Shown here: one piece after another, positions 23,101-33,742 of the stretch
How the letters are laid out: each line of letters opens with the position of its first letter
How positions within the stretch are numbered: the first letter of the stretch is position 1
Source of the DNA: Pyrenula massariospora
Taxonomy: Eukaryota > Ascomycota > Eurotiomycetes > Pyrenulales > Pyrenulaceae
DNA: 64,000 nt
Direction of reading: 5' to 3'
Assembly (NCBI GenBank): GCA_021030905.1
Contig: JAGFMI010000010.1
Location: 1,336,903-1,400,902, forward strand
Notes under the pieces: model-generated
What the model was told of the DNA's origin: nothing
The model's input: the letters and a program-made list of their open reading frames with translations, nothing else
The model's database searches: none
Translations under genes and position numbers: made by a program

Positions 23101-24347
23101 TCAGACATTAGAGTTGGGATGTTTCCACGCCTGATACCCGACCCAAGCCTGGAATATCGAGACAGCAAGACCAAGTATTCCAAGAATGATAGCGATAATT
23201 ACACCGACGAGAGTTGCCATCATAACATGTCTCGCACCGCTTCTCTTTTCGACCCATTTTTCGACCAGACTGCGTGGGGTCGGATTGATGATCTCGTCAT
23301 AGAGCTCCATAAACCTCGAACAAAAGTGATGGTAAGTGATGTCGTTTTCTTGATCGGAGCGGTAGCGAGCTGACTCAAAGCGCAGGCAGTCAGGGTCAAA
23401 AGCCGCTTTGGAGATGAGGGAGCGCAGGAGGGACTGTGACTGTAGGTCGGGTGGGAAGAGAATTCGTTGTACAGAGTCGAGGGCTTCGAGCGTCAGTTGG
23501 CGTGAAATGTTTCCTCTGCGAGGGTCAGCCTGCATTCGATGCGGGTTGTGGAGATAGGAGGTGCCTACAACTCGATGGCTTTGCCGACAGAGACTGTAGA
23601 GGAGATTGACTGGCTCGAGATCAGGTGTTCGGTCAGGAAAGCTGTGTGATGGAAGATTTGCACAACTCCGAGCTTCTGGTCAAGCTTCAGGTGTTTTCTA
23701 AGATCGCTCGTCGGCTGGAATTTCAGGCTGGCAACCTTCTTGAGTCTCCGTGCTGTCAGTTGAGCTTTGACTTCCAAGGAGTTGCTGGTGTTGTCCTTTT
23801 CGCTCAGCGCTGGATGGCTTGTCTTGGGGAATGCCTCTGTCAGGAATTGAGAGAGCGAGATCTCCTTGCGCCATTGCAGGGCCTTGGTCCCTAGCTCAAC
23901 GATGTCTAAAGATTGTCTCTCTGCAGAGCATTTGATCATTGTCATAGCTCTAACAGCGAGACTGATAGCCCTATCCTGGTCAGAGATGGGCGGCATAGGA
24001 GCATTGCCGCTGTCTCGATTTGAGAAATATTGCTGCGTTAGCTCGGAGCGCGGCATATCAGGCCGAGTCTTGAGCAGTCTAATGATCTCGAACAGATCCT
24101 CATGACTTCTCAAGGCGGGATGGCTCCCGGATAGGAATTCCGGGACGTAGAGAGCCGTAATTTCCTTGTAAAATGCGAAATATTTCTCCAGGCGGTGTGA
24201 TCGTGGCCATGAGCAATCTGTTGCTGCGCAGCCTTGTCCAGCTCTGCAGTTTAGACAGATCTTCCAGTTCCAAAGCACCTCGCACAGTTGCTGAAGTTGC
24301 TGGTCTGAAGCATGCTCCAGAGGGAACGGTGACGAGGAGAATATCAT
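23101..24347 (-). CDS. Uncharacterised tail-anchored protein, two exons
   Basis: Exons 24347-23569 and 23515-23101, 397 residues. The N-terminal part has a Cys cluster, NWKICLNCRAGQGCAATDC, followed by helical sequence (LEKYFAFYKEITALYVPEFL). Near the end is YHHFCSRFMELYDEIINPTP, then WVEKRSGARHVMMAT leading into one strong transmembrane helix (LVGVIIAIILGILGLAVSIF) and a short tail ending in QAWKHPNSNV. This ending is common to a family of fungal proteins without assigned function. The gene is divergent from the trypsin-like gene at 24739, separated by 391 bases. The start could be extended in another frame upstream to 24492, but the SPFPLEHA...LCEVLWNW block follows the chosen ATG directly. 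Confidence 0.65.
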
Positions 24348-24738
24348 TTTGGGTGATAAAGCGAGAGTCTATGAGGGACGAGGAGCCTTGTTGAGCACTC
24401 TCGTCTCGTTCATGAGTGCCCAAGCCTATGTTCGCGCATGAGGTGTGGCACGCGCCCGACATGTCTTCTATGTCGGGTGAGAGGTGGTGCAAATCTCGTT
24501 GGCTGTTTTTTGGGCCTGCACGTGTGATTTGCTGGCTGTTACATCAAATATTAGGCCGCAAAATTCAGTGGTGGCTGTGTCCGCTGCCACTAGGGCTGTG
24601 CATTACCTCTCTGTCCATTGGAATAGCTTACGCGCTCCTCACAGCTCGCTATCAAGATCTGGAGGAGCGAACACTTGACGAAGTTTCTTTGGTAAGAGCT
24701 TCTGACCTCTGGTCTGTGGTAAACGGAAGAAAATAACC
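24348..24738. promoter_or_regulatory. Shared divergent promoter region
   Basis: These 391 bases separate the starts of two head-to-head genes and presumably carry both promoters, so the two may be co-regulated. No specific site can be named. Confidence 0.4.
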
Positions 24739-26648
24739 ATGGGTGACGTCCTTGCTACGAGCAGCGATACCGGCGTCTCTCCTGACAGCGAGACCGACCC
24801 GCACCCCTCGCCGATCGATATCAATCAGAGCGCAGCTTTCGATAGAGCTGCTGCATCATTCGCAGACTCTGGCTATGCCAGCGCGTCACTAACTCCGAGA
24901 ACCGTAGAAGAAACAATCAAGCCACCTAGAACTGCTAGCGATGTTGAGACGGGTCGGGTGCTGTTTCCTCCCCCTAGTAGCGGCGACTTGCGAGAATTCG
25001 ATAAGGATGTCGACAAAGCGACCATAGCTCGATTTAAAGACATCCTCGAGCGGGTCGAAGTACCATTGCTCAGATACTTGACAAAGCGCTCATCAAAGCG
25101 TGAACCCATGGCCTTGAGACTGATGGTGCTTGGAGAGACAGAAAACACCGCCAAAACCTGGATCGTGGTATTATGCCCCGAGAGTCGTGCCAAACGGGCC
25201 TGGAAGTTCTTTGAACAACAATACGTGAAGGACGTCATTCAACCACAAGATTCATTAATACCTTCCTTTGAGGTTTTGGTGATTGGCCAGTCTCCGAAGA
25301 CCAGATGGGCTGCCATTGATATCTGCATAGGTAATTTGGAAGGTTCTGAACCTATGAACGCAACCCTGTGTGGCGCACCGATAAAGCTTATAAAAGATAA
25401 TGAATACCGATCCGGCACGTTAGGGGGCCTCGTCAAGCTAACCTCTCACGACGGCAATTACGCCTTATGCGGCATGGCTGCCGGCCACCTGATAGATCAA
25501 GCAAAGGGCATTTATGATTTGGATCTGAATGCAGCCGATGAGAACAGTAACGACAATGGTCTGAGCTATGGCAGCGGTTTGAGCTTTGGCAGCGATTTGA
25601 GCTTTGGCAGCGATTTGAGCCTCGGCTCCGAGGACGGAGATGAAGGTGAGGACTTCAGCGAAGCTGATAATCCATTTGACAAACGCGAGCCTCTTATGTT
25701 GGGACGGACTCCTGCCCCTGACAAACCGCTATTGTTGGAAACGCCGTCGCCTAAACCTGTGTCGTGGACCAGCATAGGACAGATTTTTCCTCCAGCGAGC
25801 ATGGCATCTGCTCTACGCTCACACTACTATGATTGGGCACTGATTGATATTGACGACCCACACAAGTATCGCCCAAATCTCCTTGGAAATGTGGAAAGCG
25901 ATCGCAATTACCGCTCAGGGGACTTCAAGGTAGGCGCAATTGATCTCATGGATTCAGCAAGCACGCGCCCGGTCATCATGAAGAGTGGCCTACAAGGAGT
26001 TCAGTCTGGAGTGATGTCGTCTCTACCCTGTCGAGTCTTCCTGGGTCATGGCAGAAAGTTCGTGGACGTGTACACGCTCAAACTGGACAATGATGCCGGT
26101 AGGCTCATCATAAACTCTGAACCTCCACTTTGCTGACTCTACGTGCAGAAATCTGTGACGGCGATTCAGGGTCCTGGGTACTCAATTCATCTTGGCTTGA
26201 AGTATACGGACACCTCGTTGCCTCTGATACCTTTGGAGCAGGTTATGTTATTCCCATAACTCGTAGCCTGGAAGATATCCGACAAGAATATAACATAGCA
26301 TCAGTTGAGCTCCCAATATTGGTCGACATATCTTTTCAGGACAGTATGATTACGGATTTGCACGATCTCATCAACCCATCATTCTCCCACCGACGGTCGC
26401 AGACCCCTCCATTTGGACGCTCACCAGGTGAAGACTCAGGGTACGGATCCTGTGCGGCCAATACACCGGTATCGCCCGCACGCCTGGAAGTCAGCCGAAC
26501 AGGCGAGCCAGATCTTCTCTCAGGTCCAGGCCATCCTGAAGATTCTACTCCTCATTCACATCCGTCCTCTTCCTTACGCACATACCTAGCGCGGAAGTGG
26601 CGAACGAGGTCCTGGTTGCGGGGAAAGAAGCGTCTTAGTCTTCTATAG
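24739..26648 (+). CDS. Trypsin-like serine protease-fold protein, two exons
   Basis: Exons 24739-26098 and 26149-26648, 619 residues. The intron restores the motif CDGDSGSWV. A chymotrypsin-like triad can be proposed: His250 in ALCGMAAGHLID (equivalent of TAAHC), Asp365 in YDWALIDID and Ser460 in GDSG. The N-terminal 120 residues are polar and low in complexity (SFADSGYASASLTP), followed by a region with TWIVVLCPESRAKRAWKFF. A Gly/Ser repeat and acidic stretch (residues about 275-310) sit between His and Asp. No signal peptide, so intracellular action is likely. The C-terminus is Ser/Pro-rich with basic end. Such fungal proteins are often annotated as trypsin-like proteins of unknown role; a link with the divergent membrane gene is inferred only from position. 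Confidence 0.72.
25564..25635 (+). repeat. 18-base tandem repeat, four units, in coding sequence
   Basis: Units start at 25564, 25582, 25600 and 25618; the second and third are identical (agctttggcagcgatttg) and the outer ones diverged. They encode repeated S-[FY]-G-S-[DG]-L hexapeptides in the linker of the trypsin-like protein. Confidence 0.85.
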
Positions 26649-27818
26649 GAGTCAAGATATAAGGGATGGGTGCAACGAGGCCTTGGCTCGTTCTTCTTCT
26701 CCTTGATGTCAGGCAGTAGGAGGCTCCAGTCAAAGACAGACGGACGGTGACTGGGTGGATTGTATGAAGCGGAAGATGCGCAAGAAAATTTTTCACAGAA
26801 GCTGTAAGATCCATGTCTAGGAATATTGCATGACCGCCCCTTGTCATTGCCCTCCTTGTGGCACATGGAATCTAGTGCTCATCCGTCATAGGACATCCGA
26901 CGTCTAAATTAGGTTACGTGCTGCCCTGTGGTGCACATATATGATCAGGGCCGCGTTCTCTTCCAGGACCTTGCAAACCGTCCTGCTATCTACGGTGATC
27001 CTAACGAACACAGCCACCGCGAGCCTCGAATGAGGTTTGCGTCTGTTTAGAGAGATGCTGCTTGTGTATGGCTGATAAGAATGCCCTAAGTAACGCTTTA
27101 GGGGTCTGTATTGGTCACACAGAGAGTATGGTGCTGTCGGTCTCCCATTAAAGGTAAAGCACAGAATGAGGGCACCGGGCTCGTCAGGGATACAGGCGAT
27201 GTCATGGCGGTGCGGGCTGATCAAGACTAGGTAAGTCGAAATTGAGCCAGATCCCTGAGTTGACTGATATAAAGCGGTATGGGGGCTAACTGGAAGGGGG
27301 AGTCAACGTCGGTCGGATTTGGTTAGACCTTAGCGTATGCAAATAATGTAACCGTCTCGGCGCTACGCGTATTAGTTGGCTACAACTCAAGCCAAGGTTT
27401 GATGCCGGAAGTTGTGGCACATCTACATAGTATATACGGGGTGGATGCCGATGCCGACAATCAAATGCGCCACGATCTCTGCCGTCCAGTCCGGAGAGGA
27501 TGCTGAAGGGGGCAAATTACGCTAGACACTCAGTGCCAAGATGCGACCTGGAAATCTTATGACGCCATCAATATCTTGCGAGTGTGTCACAAGGAGATCG
27601 GAGCATGTAAGTAGCGTTCTTTGATGCTTTTAGTTGACCAAGATGTACGTCTAGATTACCTTAGTGGATAGGGCGTTATGGCGATTGATTTAAGACCTCG
27701 CAATCCAACCTAGCAGGCCCTATCAAAGTGAACACGACAGATCTGATTAGCACTTATCGTACCTGAGTGTATTTACTAAATGGTAAACCATCTTTTCTTG
27801 CCACTCGCCTTGTCTGTC
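26649..27818. other. Intergenic, about 1.2 kb
   Basis: Holds the 3' ends of the trypsin-like gene and of the HEXXH paralog 2. Open frames on the minus strand at 26552-27224 have no recognisable domain. Confidence 0.4.
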
Positions 27819-29133
27819 TTACGCCCTCAAATCTACGCAAGTCTTCCCGTCCATCACCTTGCCAGACTTGAGTTCTTCGGTACACCGTCCAGGGTTGCTT
27901 TTGACGTCCGTCCGTTTCACTTTCGAACTAATATGGTCGTCATACACGATCTTGCGATCTACTCGCCATTCTTGTTCTACGCTCGAGAGACGAAACTTGC
28001 GGTCATTGAGATGGGCCAAAAGCCCAAAGTACGCGATGTTGTTTACCTGTAAGGGTTAGTGACTATTACGTTTTCGCACCATAGAACTTGGGCAATTACA
28101 TTTCGAAGAGAAGCAGCAGCGTTGAGGCCGAGGACGTCTTCCCAGGAATAGGCTTTCCCGCCGTTGGGATTCGCCCCGGTCGGAATATCGAGGATCCGGT
28201 GAGGATAGCAGTGTAGAAACTGTATTTTCTTGTGAGTCAGCTTCTCTCTGGTAGGCAGTTGATCTAAAGTTTGAAAGCTGCGACTGAGCTGTCTGTCGCA
28301 TATCTAAGTAGTGCATGAAGCGTCAGCCTATAACGACTCCGCATGCATGAGAGGGAATTACAGACCGTGATCGTATTCCGCCATTGTGGCAGCAAATCCA
28401 AAGGATTTCCAGGGAGTTGTGAGCTATAAGTAACCGCTTGAATGAAGCCTTGCGAAGTCTCCCCACAACCCCTGGAGTTGGTGACCATCCTATTGGCCGC
28501 GTCTTTCCATTCCTGATAGCTGGACGACATCAGTAAGTCATGAATAGAACAATAGGTGGCACGAACGGTGGCGCGACTCCTGGGGCTCTATAAGGACGCA
28601 AGCGCATAGGTATGTACCCTTGCTGCTGCTGACTCGTCGGCTTGTCAGGCATCAGCTCCCAGCGCGAGCCGCCATCTGGATTGTGGGGATCGTTATCGCA
28701 ATATATCCGTATATTGGCTTGGTTTCGATTTTTCCGATTTTCTTCTGGAGTATGCCCTGTTGGTAATTCCTGTAGATTAGCAATCCCGTAGAATGGTGTA
28801 CCCATGAGATCTGTGAAGATATGTATCAGCATATACCGACAAGAAATATCTGGAGGAATAGCATCGACCTTTAACCGTGTTTACCGCGTTCTGGTCGGTG
28901 TTCAGGACTTTGAACAACTTCTGGAAGTTACCTGCCGCCTCTGTGTCCGTGGAACTGCTCAAGCGCTGGTAGCCCCGTCTATGCATTGATAACGCTTCTG
29001 CTATTGCAATTTTAACTGCCTTTCCTCTTCTTTCATCCGATGAGCAACTGCTGTCGACCCAGTATGCCAGCTGGGCTGAAACAGAGATTAGGTGTAGCAA
29101 TAAGCTTACGAAGGTGAAAGAGAATTTCTTCAT
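27819..29133 (-). CDS. Secreted HEXXH-family paralog 2 with altered active site (HCYPH), five exons
   Basis: Exons 29133-28869, 28810-28567, 28519-28366, 28303-28100 and 28046-27819; phases agree and give 364 residues. Signal peptide KKFSFTFVSLLLHLISVSAQ. It shares with the genes at 7441 and 62944 the blocks YWVDSSCSSDERR, NIRIYCDNDPHN, GYIPMRLRP, PYQEW, ITICD and AYSWEDVLGLN, and VNNIAYFGLLAHL near the end. Where the 7441 protein has FLHEFCH this one has FLHCYPH (residues 252-256), so the catalytic Glu is replaced. The rest is intact, which suggests a pseudoenzyme rather than a dead gene. The second intron uses an unusual GTTCGT donor, chosen because it yields PPYQEW. It is divergent from the secreted Cys-rich gene at 30825. 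Confidence 0.72.
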
Positions 29134-30824
29134 GATTATTCGTGATGAGCATTAAATACTCAATCAAGATGTTCAAAAAATAAAAGCACCAAAGCGCTCA
29201 GAGCGTCGACGTGGTGCAATATAAATATAAATTTAAGGAAACAATGTGATTGACTAACCAACTCAGCAATAATCTGCTTACGGCGGCTCACACTGCCACT
29301 CGTTGGATCATGACTTCCAAAGTAGGAGACGAACATATGTATGCAACAACAAGACTCACCATTAAGAGTAGAACTGTAGAAGGGGTAGGTCCATCTTTGT
29401 AGATTTGTATCTTCTAGTTTGTGCGATCGAGAGATGGCTAACTATACAAGGTTGTTGTGCAATATATTTCAACATTCTAGTACAGAGACGAGAATGTCAA
29501 TACCCATGTTGGCACGCTCTTGAAATTGAGTATGAATATGACGAAGGTATTCACTGTCGTGACAGAAGTGCAACAAGTGTTGATTGTCTTGGTAACTAAT
29601 TTAGTAGAGCGACGGTGCATGGGTTGACATAGTGGGAATATCAAGGGCTATCATGATGAGCTGATAAAAGCAAGAAATATTCGCGCTACATCTCGATGAG
29701 CTATGGTGCTTGCCACGGGCACTCTTCATACCATATTGAATGTTGTATTTACGTGCAGAAGCTCAATGCGGTAGATAATACGCGACTAGCGCGAGAAGTA
29801 GGATCTCCGCCCCAAATCCTACGGCTGAACCTCGGAAGCTAAGCTGCTTCATTAAAAGGAAGGTGAGGGGAGAACCGCAGATTTTTCATCCCAGGTTTGA
29901 CTGCATGTGTTGCAATTGCGGCTCAGAGAGCGCACAGCAACTATCTTGTCGCTACCGAAGTTGCTATGGCTATGAATGTCCGGCATAAGGATTCGGCATT
30001 GCCGAGTCGTGCTGAAGGAGTGATGTTATCGATAGCGTGTCCACTGGCCCGTAAACAACAAGGACTTGACAATGCTTCAAAGCTCTTGAGAGCTCTACCT
30101 ATCCGGAGACGATTCTAACCTTATGTTAACATGCCGTGGTCCATCAGGTGCCTTTCTGAGAATATTGCCAGCCACCTCATACCAGTGGTTGATACCGTGC
30201 CCATGGTACAGAAATGGACCTTCGACCTGTTCTGTACAACTGATTTCTATGGATCTATGCTGGAGAGCTATGCTCATGTCATTGTTCTGACAATGGAGAT
30301 CACGTAATATCACGTGACTGTCAAAGCTAACACCAACCAAGAAGCCTCTTCTTTACGTCAAAGTTTTCAGCACGGGCCATTTCATAATTATACTAGTTGC
30401 TAATAGTACGTATGATGGTATGAGAGCCAACTCAGACTCCATGCTGTAGTATGGGGGAGCCTTCTATGTTGGAGTACCCACGGTACCGACTACTGCTTCT
30501 TATGGTCCACTCGCTGTTCAAACAGGATGCATTTGCAACCTTGCATGTATGTCATGGCTTGGGTCGCTTTTGTGTCGGTGTTGGAAAACGCTCAAGATTT
30601 CCGAGGAATAGGTGTCTTCTCAGCCTCTAGGATGGGTGATGGGTGGAAGTGGCGGTTGGTTTTTTGAATCATCCCGTGACTTGTGGACACATAGCATGAA
30701 CAAGCTAACCATCAAGTCTCCTGGATGTTAACAACTTGCAGAGGATACATAAAGGTCTTTTGTCCCGCGCAAGGATATCCAATGGTCACCAAAAGTATAT
30801 TGATTTCGACCTCGGCTCATCATC
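29134..30824. other. Divergent intergenic region, about 1.7 kb
   Basis: Lies between the 5' ends of HEXXH paralog 2 and the Cys-rich gene. Short frames (29405-29599, 29897-30118, 30095-30340) have no recognisable domain. The stretch near 29835 (cctcggaagctaagctgctt) resembles part of a 5S rRNA by chance only. Confidence 0.45.
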
Positions 30825-33258
30825 ATGCATTTCTCGATACTTACCTTTGCGATCGTGAGCATCACACGAATTACGAATGCCGTTAACGTAGAGAGCGTGG
30901 CGCCAAAGACCACATCCGAGGCGATTGATACCACTAAAGACCCCGGTGATCTGGCTAGACGAACTGATGTTACGGCTACAATCACTATCGGACCAAGCTC
31001 TAGTTATGATGTTTCTTTGGAAGTATGTTACCCCTCACGGCCCTGATCGTTACTAAGAATACCGACTATCAGTCTGTGACAGCCGTCATACCTGATGCAG
31101 GGTTTACCATCATACCCGCGGGTCCTGGATATTCGGATGGCATTAACTTGGTCCTCAGTCCTCCTATGAAAAACAGGATTCATGAAGTGTATACATCGAG
31201 CTGCGGCAGAGGGGGCCCCGATGATGATGATCCTGCCGAATGTGCTCGTGGAATTGGATCAGTCTTCGATATCGATCAAGTCAACCTACAGCGAGAGCAA
31301 GTCGGGTTTCTGACTCTCGTCGGCGGTAGTCTTAGATCCGTCCTCGCGTTTGTTGTCGCCGCTTCGGCTAAGAGCGCTGCTGGGCAGATTAACGATGCCT
31401 ATCACATTCCGCAAAGCGACCTAGACCCGATAGTATCTATGACGGATGCGGCGCCTAATACCGTAGCTGCAGTCGAAGGTGACCCCGCGACTACAACTTA
31501 TCTGCCGATTCAATCCAGGGACATCCCTTCCCCAGCGTTAGTGCAGTTCCCCCTCGTCCTTACCAAACCGCTAACCTATTCATAGGCCGTCTATTGTACC
31601 GGACACAGACGGAGGTGGGTTCGCAATCAGTGCGCCAGCAGAACTTGCAAGGACCACAAACGATTTCTTGGACATCTTTGCCACGGAGATACCTAGCTGT
31701 ACAGCGCAGAGCGACAAAAGGGATTTAAATTCAGACACTGTACAAACGCGTCAGCTCGACCCGCCTCTCCTCGACTTCACCAACCGTGCCTTATGCATCG
31801 TAGGCTTGATGGTCTTGTACCTGCAGGCAATCGCCCAGGGCCCGCTCGCCGATTGGAATCGCCTGAGACAGGGACCAGCACAAATCCGGCCGCAAGAAGC
31901 CGGACCATTGGTGCTCCTAGACGCCGCCCAAGGTCGCGTTGCAAATCTTCAGCAGCAACTTGCCTTGGACCCTCAACAATGGGCGTTCCAGCTCGAACAA
32001 GCTTATTGGGAAGCCTATGCGCGCATCATCCTTGGCGAGCAAAACCAAGGACAAGTTGTGAGAATATCCAGACAAGATATCGAGCTTCAATATTGCCCGG
32101 GGAAAGCGATTCTGCCATGTAACCACGATTTCTGTAGTGGTAGGGCTGGCGTATGCGACCTGGATTCAAGATTGAGGAACTGTGAATGTGATGATCAAAC
32201 AGAGGACTCGTGGAGCTGCCCTGAGGATGATGATGCTCCGGCGTGCGACAATTGCGGCGGTGACGCAGGAGGTAATGTCTGTGTAGGAGTAAGTCTAGTC
32301 CCTTCTCACGAAAGCACGCAGCCAAAAACGTCGACGCCATGGCAAAAGCACAGATCTGACGGTTTTGACAGTTCGAAAACAACATTCTCAAGGACTGCTC
32401 CTGCTGGGAGAGCGAGGATATCAATGACGCGTATTTCGACGAACAAACCATGGACGATACCGAAAATGTCTTGATGAACCTCCCCGACCTTCCTGACGGC
32501 GAATTTGACCCACTTCCTGCCGCCAAATGCGATGGTCCCGCTGTTGTGGATATTGACCACGGAACTTTCTCGAAGTAAATCGCAGTTAGCTCTCTCGTGT
32601 TACTGTCACTGACTGAAATTTTGCTTTAGAGTTGTGGATGCCACATGTACGCCAAATGGCTTGACCGGCAACCCGTTTAATCCCTTGATGGAAAACATCG
32701 ACGTGAGCGTACATAACAGTGATGTGTGGGAGGGTGGGACAATCGCACTGTCTTGGTTAGACAAGCCCGGGGTTTGCGCTCAGGATTGCAAAACACTATT
32801 CGAAGGATTCCTACTGGCCGGCGACTGTAAGAGACAACCCCGTCTGAAAACTAGCGACCTTCTCTGACCGCTCATCCCCAGGTTCGGACGGCTCCTCCAA
32901 AATGGCTGTCTCCGCCACAATCGACCAAGACTGCGGCACTGCTTCATACAGCCTCACTCCGCCATCAAACACCTGCCCTGTAAGTTCCCCGGCTCCCCAA
33001 AAGCCAATCTTCCCTCAACCTACGACACCACACCAGGACGATTTCCCCAACACCGGCGGCTTGAGCCAACACGATGCCCAAGTCGCCCTGCACAATTGGT
33101 TCGACGCCAACCGGTGCGACACGAAGTGCCCGCCGAACCCCTCCGACGACCACTACCACTGCAACTACAGCCGCGCCGTCTGCTGGTGTAATGGCGGGAT
33201 CTGCAACGCGAAACGGTGCTCCGATCCCGAGTGGCAGGGGAACCCGTTTCCGACGTAG
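30825..33258 (+). CDS. Secreted Cys-rich protein of unknown function, six exons
   Basis: Exons 30825-31022, 31073-31536, 31586-32288, 32372-32574, 32630-32826 and 32882-33258; phases agree and give 713 residues (the 31073 acceptor could instead be 31058). Signal peptide MHFSILTFAIVSITRITNA. Middle part is soluble, with Gln-rich helices (QLALDPQQWAFQLEQAYWEA). From about residue 400 there is a Cys module: HDFCSGRAGVCDL, RNCECD, ACDNCGGDAGGNVCVG, then ILKDCSCWESED and NLPDLPDGEF. The same module occurs in the gene at 60192-61128. The C-terminal exons add VCAQDCKTLFEGFLLAGDC, DQDCGTASYSL, a Pro-rich spacer and a last module CNYSRAVCWCNGGICNAKRC. Acts presumably at the cell surface or outside. 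It faces HEXXH paralog 2. I cannot name the family. Confidence 0.65.
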
Positions 33259-33327
33259 ATCTTTCCAGGTGTATCACGCGGTATTATGTTTCAAATGGGG
33301 GGACTGAACATCTCACTAGCCCCAGGG

Positions 33328-33414
33328 CAGGGTGACAGAAATCGTGCCCCCCCCCGGCCAGGCTTCTCAGGCCGATTTTTAGCCGGTAACGGCGCCGCGA
33401 TTTCTATCATCTTT
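33328..33414. mobile_element. Diverged small inverted-repeat element
   Basis: Left side cagggtgacagaaatcg and right side cgatttctatcatctttcg are imperfect inverted copies of the same core (GGTGAYAGAAATCG) found at the ends of the elements at 59074 and related to those at 61749 and 61958. It lies about 70 bases after the stop of the Cys-rich gene. Ends and target duplication are not clear here. Confidence 0.4.
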
Positions 33415-33742
33415 CGAGGAGTCTGTATGAGATGAGCGCTTTGACAAAGAGATGTCACATTATATGACAGGTAAGGATGAGATGAGAACCGTTGCCGAAC
33501 CTCAGGTTACGCAGTAGCGGCGTAGCTGTGGAGAGATCGTCTAGCTAACCGTTCCGGATAGAATCAGATGTTAAATAGTTTCACGATTCAAAGCCTCGCA
33601 GCGTCGGACTTGAGGACAGCGTGACGGCCTAGATGATCTCTCCATGCGAAGATTCTTAAAATAGTCGTGCTAATGAACGGTTCACATTACAAAGTTCTAG
33701 TCTACAGCGAACGAATATCTGGGGCTCACAACCACCTGTCCC
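33415..33742. other. Intergenic, convergent
   Basis: No gene seen between the small element and the 3' end of the large lectin gene. Confidence 0.4.

Noticed and set aside
27655-27725. tRNA-like stretch (gtggatagggcgttatggcgatt ... cgcaatcc)
   Set aside because: A short stem can be drawn on either strand, but there is no acceptor stem, no proper anticodon loop and no T-loop consensus, so it is not a tRNA gene.
29800-29860. 5S rRNA-like words (ctcggaagctaagc)
   Set aside because: Only about 14 bases resemble 5S rRNA; the rest of the gene is missing on both sides.
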